From a bacterium (GTDB lineage Bacteria; Patescibacteriota; Minisyncoccia; Phycocordibacterales; 2-02-FULL-43-11): DNA of 10,313 bases. The first letter of the stretch is position 1; each line of letters opens with the position of its first letter. The notes under the pieces were generated by a model. It was not told where the DNA came from. It saw only the letters and a program-made list of their open reading frames with translations, and did not search any database. The translations under genes were made by a program, and so were the position numbers. The DNA lies in assembly GCA_021814895.1 (NCBI GenBank), contig JAKAHN010000017.1:1-10313 (forward strand). The letters run 5' to 3'. This document shows positions 1-4,618 of this stretch, piece after piece.

Positions 1-2898
1 GACTTTGCAGATATGGATCAAGAGAAAAACAGAAAATTTGCAGAAGAGCTTTTTTTGTTAAGCCGAAAAAATGCCTTCACTATGGTTTTGGTTGGTGGTA
101 TGGCCAGAAGCGCTTTAACCAAAGATCGGTTTGGTGTTCATTCAGATGTAGATATTTTTGTCTATAAAAATGGTTGGGATTGGGTGAAGGATTACTTAGT
201 TGAAAAGGATTTCAAATATAAAGAGGGTAACCGCGGTAATGAAAAGGGCAAGCATTCTTGGAAGAATCATATTTCGTTGTGGAAAGATGATGCGGGCGTA
301 TGGTTGGATATGTTTTTACTTGAGGAGAAAGATGGTGAATATTTTGACAACGTTACCGACAGAAAGTTTATTTGGGGTTCTCGGGAAGTTTTTGAAGAAA
401 AAAAATTGAACGGTGTTGTTTTTTTGATACCTAAAATAGCAATACTTGAAAAGATTTATCAGAATCTGTCTTCAAGTTGGACTGATTGTTTTGTAGGTGA
501 TGGTATTTTAACTAACTCCAATATGCCAAAGGTTGCTAATGAAGTTTGTTTTGAGCAGTACACCGAACCCGGGGCAATTAGAAAAGATTTGTCATTTGTG
601 GAAAGGGAGGCGATTACCGCTATCGTTAAACATTGGTCAGAAGATAAGTATCTCGGCTTGAAATGGAAAAAGGTGGAGTGGCAAACTTTTATAACAGGTG
701 GGGTGGAAAAAGGCCAGACACCGGAGCAGGCTGCTATCGCTGAGATTTTGGAAGAAACCGGTTACAAAAATCCTGTCTTGAAAAAAGAGCTTGGCAGAAC
801 GCACAGCAAGTTTTTTCACGTGCCGAAAAACGAAAATCGTTTCGCCCATTTTCACAATCTTTATTTTGAGTTGAAAAATGAGGAGATGGCTGATGTTTCT
901 GGAGATGAAAAGGCAAAGCATGAAGTCGTTTGGCTAACCAGAAGCGAAGTGGAAAATTTTCTTACTCCCGAAGGACACAGATATTCATGGCGTGAACTTA
1001 TCGGCGATTTCAACGGAATGAAAAGTGAGGAAGCTAAACAAGCGATTACAGAATTTGTTGGCGGGAAGAAAGTTACAAAATTCAAACTCCGCGACTGGGT
1101 ATTTTCCCGCCAACATTATTGGGGCGAGCCGATTCCGGTTGTGTTTTGTGAACATTGTAAAAATGTAAAACAAAAAGTTTTGATGATTCACGGTTTTGAG
1201 GGAAGGGCGGACGGCAATTGGTTTCCGTGGATGAAAACTGAATTGGAGAAGCGGGGTTTTGAAGTCATGACGCCGATGATGACTACGGCTGATCATCCCA
1301 ATTTGGAACAATGGATGAAAGAATTGATGCCTCTTGTGAAAGATTTCGGACCAAATGACATAATCATTGGACATAGTTTGGGAAGCAAAGCGGCTTTGCA
1401 TTTACTTTTGAAAGAAAAAAAAAGGATAAAACATCTTTATTTGGTCGGTTCGACTATTGGTACACTGGAAAAAAGAAATTGGGATAAATTTAGAACAGAG
1501 TGGAAGAATTCAGATATTGATTCTTTGAAAAAATTTTGGGAAGAACCGATTGTTTTGGAAAATGTCAATAAATTTGTAGAACAAGTTACTCTAATTCTTT
1601 CTGACGATGACCCGTGGATTCCTAAAAGTACTCACGAAAACTTACCGAGGAATTGGAATTTTAAAGAATGGAAAAAATTCGGACATTTTGATGGTAAATT
1701 TATTCCAGAACTTTTAGAATTATTTTTGGAATCAAAAAATGATGGGATCATTCCTATTCCCGAAAAAGATTTGCCGGTGGAATTGCCCAAGGTTGAGAAA
1801 TATCAGCCGACTGATTCTGGCGAATCACCACTTGCGGGAATTAAAAAATGGGTCAACACGAAATGTCCTGTTTGCGGAGGGCCGGCGCGTCGCGAGACTG
1901 ATACGATGCCGAATTGGGCAGGTTCAAGTTGGTATTATTTGCGTTACATCGATCCTCATAATAACAAGACTTTTGTTGGTAAAGAGAAATTGGACTATTG
2001 GTGTGGCGCTTCTGAACAACTAAAAGTAAAAAGTGATGAGTTAAAGGTTTCTCCTGTTGATTGGTACAACGGTGGAATGGAGCACACAACTTTACACTTG
2101 TTGTATTCGCGCTTCTGGCACAAGTTTTTGTTTGATTTGGGGCTTGTTCCAACTAGCGAACCGTATCAGAAGCGTACTTCGCACGGTTTGATTTTGGCTG
2201 AAGGGGGAGTGAAAATGTCAAAATCAAAAGGCAACGTGATTAATCCCGATGATTTGGTAAAACGTTTTGGCGCGGACTCTTTACGCGTTTACGAAATGTT
2301 TATGGGGCCGTTTGACCAGGCGATTGCTTGGAATACAGACGGACTTGTTGGAACAAGCCGGTTTCTTGAAAAAGTTTGGCGTATCGGCGAGAAAGTAAAA
2401 AGTCAAAAGGAAAAAGTAAAAAGTGAAATTCAAAATTCAAAACTGGAAAATTTGGCGCATAAAACAATCAAAAAAGTGGGGGAAGATATTGAATCAATGC
2501 ATTTCAATACTGCCATTAGTTCTTTAATGATTTGCGCCAATGAAATGGATTCATCCGAGTTGGTGCCAAAAGAATTATTTGAGATGTATATAAAAGTTTT
2601 GTCACCATTTGCGCCCCATATTGCCGAGGAATTATGGCAAAACCTTAGTCACAAAGGTCTACTTTCGTCCGAAAAATGGCCGGAGTTTGACTCGACGAAA
2701 ATTGTTGAAGATGTGGTTACAATTATTGTTCAGGTAAACGGAAAAGTGCGTGGCCAATTTTCGGCTAGTCTGGATATTGCCGAATCGGATGCGATAGAAA
2801 AAGCCAAAACTCTGCCGGAAATTAAAAAATGGTTAGAAAATAAATCTATTAGGAAAGAAATTTTTGTGAAAGGCCGATTAGTGAATTTGGTGGTGTAA
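1..2898 (+). CDS. leuS: Leucyl-tRNA synthetase with three inserted enzyme domains, 5'-truncated by the window edge
   Basis: Charges tRNA-Leu with leucine in the cytosol. The frame is open to base 1 (D-F-A-D before the first Met at 13), so the Met at 13 is internal and the Rossmann-fold N-terminus with its HIGH motif lies upstream. Residues below count from base 13. LeuRS pieces seen: the end of the CP1 editing region (GDGILTNS, 162-169; DFNGMKSEEAK, 332-342), LRDWVFSRQHYWGEPIP (359-375), two CxxC knuckles (Cys379/382 and Cys618/621) that probably bind zinc, the RETDTMPNWAGSSWYYLRY region (627-645), the KMSKS loop (734-738), the anticodon-binding helical domain (about 810-890) and the C-terminal domain (about 900-961). 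Between these lie three foreign enzyme folds, listed separately, and two lysine-rich repeat-derived inserts. From base 1 there are 965 codons, already more than a whole typical bacterial LeuRS (about 800-880 residues). The insertions keep frame and the flanking LeuRS motifs look intact, so a working synthetase is likely. Confidence 0.97.
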   Translation, partial: DFADMDQEKNRKFAEELFLLSRKNAFTMVLVGGMARSALTKDRFGVHSDVDIFVYKNGWDWVKDYLVEKDFKYKEGNRGNEKGKHSWKNHISLWKDDAGVWLDMFLLEEKDGEYFDNVTDRKFIWGSREVFEEKKLNGVVFLIPKIAILEKIYQNLSSSWTDCFVGDGILTNSNMPKVANEVCFEQYTEPGAIRKDLSFVEREAITAIVKHWSEDKYLGLKWKKVEWQTFITGGVEKGQTPEQAAIAEILEETGYKNPVLKKELGRTHSKFFHVPKNENRFAHFHNLYFELKNEEMADVSGDEKAKHEVVWLTRSEVENFLTPEGHRYSWRELIGDFNGMKSEEAKQAITEFVGGKKVTKFKLRDWVFSRQHYWGEPIPVVFCEHCKNVKQKVLMIHGFEGRADGNWFPWMKTELEKRGFEVMTPMMTTADHPNLEQWMKELMPLVKDFGPNDIIIGHSLGSKAALHLLLKEKKRIKHLYLVGSTIGTLEKRNWDKFRTEWKNSDIDSLKKFWEEPIVLENVNKFVEQVTLILSDDDPWIPKSTHENLPRNWNFKEWKKFGHFDGKFIPELLELFLESKNDGIIPIPEKDLPVELPKVEKYQPTDSGESPLAGIKKWVNTKCPVCGGPARRETDTMPNWAGSSWYYLRYIDPHNNKTFVGKEKLDYWCGASEQLKVKSDELKVSPVDWYNGGMEHTTLHLLYSRFWHKFLFDLGLVPTSEPYQKRTSHGLILAEGGVKMSKSKGNVINPDDLVKRFGADSLRVYEMFMGPFDQAIAWNTDGLVGTSRFLEKVWRIGEKVKSQKEKVKSEIQNSKLENLAHKTIKKVGEDIESMHFNTAISSLMICANEMDSSELVPKELFEMYIKVLSPFAPHIAEELWQNLSHKGLLSSEKWPEFDSTKIVEDVVTIIVQVNGKVRGQFSASLDIAESDAIEKAKTLPEIKKWLENKSIRKEIFVKGRLVNLVV
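13..490 (+). other. Inserted LinA/ANT(2'')-like nucleotidyltransferase domain in leuS
   Basis: Residues about 1-160 of the visible leuS product do not belong to LeuRS. They carry a Pol-beta-type nucleotidyltransferase signature: GGMARS (28-33), SDVDIF (44-49) with Asp45 and Asp47 as metal ligands, and a third acidic position at Asp99 in VWLDMF. The remainder, with a SLWKDD strand before Asp99 and an IPKIAILEKIYQ helix near 139-150, resembles lincosamide and aminoglycoside adenylyltransferases of the LinA/ANT(2'') type. The catalytic triad is therefore complete. The segment sits between the DERDF region of the editing domain, suggested by the codons D-F-A-D at the window edge, and GDGILTNS. 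The substrate is unknown, and drug resistance should not be assumed. Confidence 0.72.
520..1005 (+). other. Inserted Nudix hydrolase-like domain in leuS
   Basis: Residues about 170-331 interrupt the editing domain between GDGILTNS and DFNGMKSEEAK, which are contiguous in ordinary LeuRS apart from one or two residues. The Nudix box is at 229-251: GG-V-E-K-G-Q, then AEILEETGY. The EExG part and the first Glu of the REUxEE core are kept (Glu244, Glu247, Glu248), but the core Arg is Ala243 and the usual acidic residue of the GE pair is Gln235. A beta-rich start (AITAIVKH, then KWKKVEWQTFITGG) and a WLT-E-E-like tail (307-315) fit the Nudix fold. Nudix enzymes hydrolyse nucleoside diphosphate-linked compounds, including Ap4A, a side product of aminoacyl-tRNA synthetases. 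Whether this one is active is uncertain because of the Arg change. Confidence 0.85.
1168..1743 (+). other. Inserted RBBP9/YdeN-like alpha/beta hydrolase domain in leuS
   Basis: Residues about 386-577 form an alpha/beta hydrolase placed straight after the first CxxC knuckle (Cys379/Cys382) and before IPIPEKDLPVELP. The fold is recognisable from VLMIHGFEG (389-397) with GNWFPWM (401-407) after it, TADHPNLEQWMKEL (425-438), the nucleophile elbow GHSLGS (453-458, Ser455), the Asp-bearing strand LILSDDDPWIP (527-537) and the His in FGHFDG (556-561). Nucleophile, acid and base are all present. The GNWFPW and DHPNLEQW motifs are those of the RBBP9/YdeN serine hydrolase family. The substrate cannot be read from sequence; an ester or aminoacyl bond is a guess suggested by the host enzyme. 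Confidence 0.85.
2002..2052 (+). repeat. Repeat-derived in-frame insert 1 in leuS
   Basis: The stretch translated as CGASEQLKVKSDELKVS separates KLDYW from PVDWYNGGMEH. In ordinary LeuRS the Trp is followed almost directly by PVD. The DNA contains the 12-mer AAAGTAAAAAGT (2023-2034), which recurs twice in insert 2, so a short AT-rich repeat seems to have entered the gene without breaking the frame. Confidence 0.6.
2389..2448 (+). repeat. Repeat-derived in-frame insert 2 in leuS
   Basis: This stretch encodes a lysine-rich peptide (residues 793-812, KVKSQKEKVKS and onward) between the helix ending VWRIG and the helix starting LAHKTIKK. The 12-mer AAAGTAAAAAGT occurs at 2392-2403 and again at 2413-2424, followed by AAATTCAAAATTCAAAA. 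The same word is in insert 1, and the AT-rich vocabulary matches the intergenic repeats. Confidence 0.6.
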
Positions 2899-3076
2899 CA
2901 CCGCTAAAAGTGCACCTTGCATGGTAGTGAATTTTAGCGTTGACATAGTCGTTTGCGCCATAGGCGCGAAACCAAAATCTGCTACCGGGCTTGACAAGTG
3001 TGGCGACTTGACTATTATTAATGATGATGATAAAACATACTCAATAAATTATTAATTAAATTCGTCAAAAAATAAC
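2899..3076 (+). other. Gene-free spacer with two stem-loops and a promoter
   Basis: I see no credible ORF here. An 8-bp stem CGCTAAAA/TTTTAGCG (2902-2909 with 2932-2939) encloses 22 bases. A second, stronger hairpin pairs GTTTGCGCC (2951-2959) with GGCGC-g-AAAC (2963-2972) around the loop ATA, with one bulged G. Neither is followed by a T-run, so they are not typical intrinsic terminators, though either may shape the 3' end of the leuS mRNA. The rest holds the promoter of the next gene and an AT-rich leader. Confidence 0.5.
2991..3018 (+). promoter_or_regulatory. Sigma-70-type promoter for the sigma region 4/HARE-HTH gene
   Basis: A perfect TTGACA (2991-2996) is followed after 16 bases by TATTAT (3013-3018), one mismatch from TATAAT. 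Transcription would start near 3025, giving a leader of about 50 bases with no clear Shine-Dalgarno before the ATG at 3077. A second -35-like TTGACT (3008-3013) overlaps the -10. Confidence 0.5.
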
Positions 3077-4120
3077 ATGAGTGCAAAAACCTCGATCAAT
3101 GGAAAACCAAAACAAGTCGTTAAGCGTCTTTTAGGTGTTCTGCCGGAACGCGCCTGCGACGTTCTTACTGGCAGGTTTGGTCTAGGTAAAGACCCTGTTA
3201 AACTCACTTTGGAATCTATAGGAAAGAGATATAGCATTACTCGAGAACGAGTGAGACAAATAGAGAATTATGCCATTCATAGCATAAAAAAGTCTGAACA
3301 ATTCAATAAAGAAAAAGAAACCTTTGACGAACTGGAAAATCTTTTGGAATCGCTCGGCGGTATTATTGCTGAAGAAGATCTCCTTAGCCATATTTCTAGC
3401 GATAAAAGCATTCAGAATAGCGTTCATTTTCTTCTTGTTTTAGGCGACGCTTTCAAAAAAGAAAAAGAAGATGACCATTTTAAACACCGTTGGTATATAA
3501 GCGATCAGTTGGCGGAAAAAGTCCACAAAGCTCTCAAGAAATTATATGAGAATTTGAATGACGATAATTTAGTTTCAGAATTGGATATCATTGCCCAGTT
3601 TTTGACTCATGTTGAAGATGTTTCCGACCATTATAAAAAAGAAGATGTAATCCGACGCTGGCTTTCAATTTCAAAAACAATCGGCAAGAATCCACTCGGT
3701 GAGTGGGGTTTGATTTCTTCGCCAAATATTCACGCCAAAGGAATTCGTGATTACGCTTTTCTTGTGCTACGCAAACACGGTTCGCCGATTCATTTCAGAG
3801 AAGTGGCGAAATCAATTGAGAAACTTTTTGGCAAAAAAGCTCACGTCGCCACTACTCATAACGAACTTATCAAAGATCCGCGTTTTGTGCTTGTCGGCAG
3901 AGGTTTGTATGCTTTGGCCGAGTGGGGTTATATGTCGGGTGTTGTGAAAGATGTCATAAGAAAAGTTTTGGATAAAAACGGTTCGCTGACCAAAAATGAA
4001 ATTGTCGATAAGGTTTTGAAAGAACGTTACGTCAAAGAGAACACCATTGTTGTAAATTTGCAAAATCCTAAGTATTTCAAGAAAGACAAGGATGGAAAAT
4101 ATTCAGCGGTGGCAGTCTAA
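3077..4120 (+). CDS. Sigma-70 region 4 / HARE-HTH transcription regulator
   Basis: A 347-residue cytosolic protein, probably acting on RNA polymerase or promoters. Residues about 16-75 match sigma-70 region 4, the -35-binding helix-turn-helix: LPERACDVLTGRFGL (22-36), then LTLESIGKRYSITRERVRQIE (43-63). The centre (about 80-215) is mostly helical and charged and I do not recognise it. Residues about 221-286 look like a HARE-HTH winged helix as in the RNA polymerase delta subunit: GSPIHFREVAKSIEKLF, then HNELIKDPRFVLVGRGLYAL. A second winged-helix-like unit follows (about 287-345). There is no region 2, so it cannot melt a -10 element as a normal sigma factor does. A role as an accessory or competing -35-binding factor is inference. 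It has its own promoter and ends before a long hairpin, so it is probably monocistronic. Confidence 0.85.
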   Translation: MSAKTSINGKPKQVVKRLLGVLPERACDVLTGRFGLGKDPVKLTLESIGKRYSITRERVRQIENYAIHSIKKSEQFNKEKETFDELENLLESLGGIIAEEDLLSHISSDKSIQNSVHFLLVLGDAFKKEKEDDHFKHRWYISDQLAEKVHKALKKLYENLNDDNLVSELDIIAQFLTHVEDVSDHYKKEDVIRRWLSISKTIGKNPLGEWGLISSPNIHAKGIRDYAFLVLRKHGSPIHFREVAKSIEKLFGKKAHVATTHNELIKDPRFVLVGRGLYALAEWGYMSGVVKDVIRKVLDKNGSLTKNEIVDKVLKERYVKENTIVVNLQNPKYFKKDKDGKYSAVAV

Positions 4121-4152
4121 GATTGTAATGGCGTACATTTAAATTTTTACAT

Positions 4153-4200
4153 TTAACCTAAAACCCTTCGCGACAATAGTCGCGAAGGGTTTTAGGTTAA
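4153..4200 (+). terminator. Long perfect stem-loop, probable bidirectional terminator
   Basis: Bases 4153-4174 and 4179-4200 are perfect reverse complements: 22 bp around the loop AATA. The core CCCTTCGCGAC/GTCGCGAAGGG is followed by TTTT on both strands, so it could stop transcripts from either side. It lies 33 bases after the stop of the sigma/HARE gene and just before the promoter at 4216. Confidence 0.8.
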
Positions 4201-4215
4201 GACTACGAATAAAAC

Positions 4216-4244
4216 TTGACATATTATTATTGTGTAACCTTATT
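4216..4244 (+). promoter_or_regulatory. Putative promoter for the small gene at 4272
   Basis: A perfect TTGACA (4216-4221) follows the terminator hairpin. The -10 is poor: CTTATT at 4239-4244 with a 17-base spacer. A start near 4250 would give a leader of about 20 bases that includes the Shine-Dalgarno. Confidence 0.4.
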
Positions 4245-4259
4245 GCAGGCTCAACAAAT

Positions 4260-4267
4260 AGAGGAAA
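4260..4267 (+). promoter_or_regulatory. Shine-Dalgarno deciding the start at 4272
   Basis: AGAGGAAA is centred about 8 bases before the ATG at 4272. It selects this start over an in-frame TTG at 4230, which would also lie upstream of the predicted transcription start. It is the clearest Shine-Dalgarno in the window. Confidence 0.7.
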
Positions 4268-4271
4268 CGAT

Positions 4272-4565
4272 ATGGACAGCAACCTCGCAAGTCTCGCAAG
4301 ATACTACACGGATTTGGTGCGGTCTGGGTCTAAAGAGCAAAGACGGGAATTTTTGACATTCCTCAAGAATCAACCTGAAAAGGTTTTGAATTTTGTGAGG
4401 TATTCTTTGAAAGGGGTTTCGATGTCTGTCTGTATTACGGAGGGTGTGATTGTTGTGTGCAATTATGACACAGACCCGCCGAAAATTTTGGATGAGCTTC
4501 GGAAGTCCTTTGCCGATGAACTCGCCAATATTTCTCCCGTTCAACCAGCACCGGTTTCAAGCTAG
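4272..4565 (+). CDS. Small orphan protein of unknown function (97 aa)
   Basis: I do not recognise this protein. The N-terminal half is charged and helical (LARYYTDLVRSG at 8-19, KEQRREFLTFLKNQPEKVLNFVRYSLKG at about 21-48). A beta-like segment follows (MSVCITEGVIVVCNYD, 51-66), then a helix (KILDELRKSFADEL) and a Pro/Ser tail (PVQPAPVSS). There is no signal peptide or membrane helix. The gene has a plausible promoter, a strong Shine-Dalgarno and a terminator that overlaps its stop codon, so it is very likely expressed as a single unit. Codon choice (CTC, GTG, CGG, TAC) is less AT-biased than in the neighbouring genes, which may point to separate ancestry or high expression. Confidence 0.75.
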   Translation: MDSNLASLARYYTDLVRSGSKEQRREFLTFLKNQPEKVLNFVRYSLKGVSMSVCITEGVIVVCNYDTDPPKILDELRKSFADELANISPVQPAPVSS

Positions 4566-4589
4566 GCTCGCTTCGGCGGGTCTTTTTTT
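4565..4589 (+). terminator. Intrinsic terminator of the small gene
   Basis: A 7-bp stem GGCTCGC (4565-4571) and GCGGGTC (4576-4582), with two G-U pairs, is closed by a UUCG tetraloop and followed by seven T (4583-4589). It begins at the last base of the TAG stop codon. Confidence 0.85.
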
Positions 4590-4603
4590 ATTCCCGACCC
4601 AAG

Positions 4604-4612
4604 TGTTATAAT
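4604..4612 (+). promoter_or_regulatory. Extended -10 promoter giving a probable leaderless mRNA
   Basis: TGT-TATAAT is a perfect extended -10 element (TG at 4604-4605, TATAAT at 4607-4612), with no clear -35. The ATG at 4619 is only six bases downstream, where transcription should start, so the mRNA probably begins at or next to its start codon. No Shine-Dalgarno is present. Confidence 0.7.
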
Positions 4613-4618
4613 GTAAAT

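Noticed and set aside
13..490. A drug-resistance gene (lincosamide or aminoglycoside nucleotidyltransferase)
   Set aside because: The fold is similar, but it is an internal domain of LeuRS with no separate start or stop, and the fold alone does not show substrate.
985..1401. 138-codon open frame on the minus strand inside leuS
   Set aside because: It lies wholly opposite well-supported LeuRS, Nudix-end and hydrolase coding sequence, has no recognisable domain and no start signals; it is a shadow frame.
1853..2152. 99-codon minus-strand frame opposite the LeuRS CxxC and HLLYSRFWHK region
   Set aside because: The plus-strand frame matches LeuRS motifs continuously, so the opposite frame is not independent coding.
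4230..4271. Upstream TTG start for the small gene
   Set aside because: It overlaps the promoter spacer and has no ribosome site; the ATG at 4272 has AGAGGAAA at good spacing.
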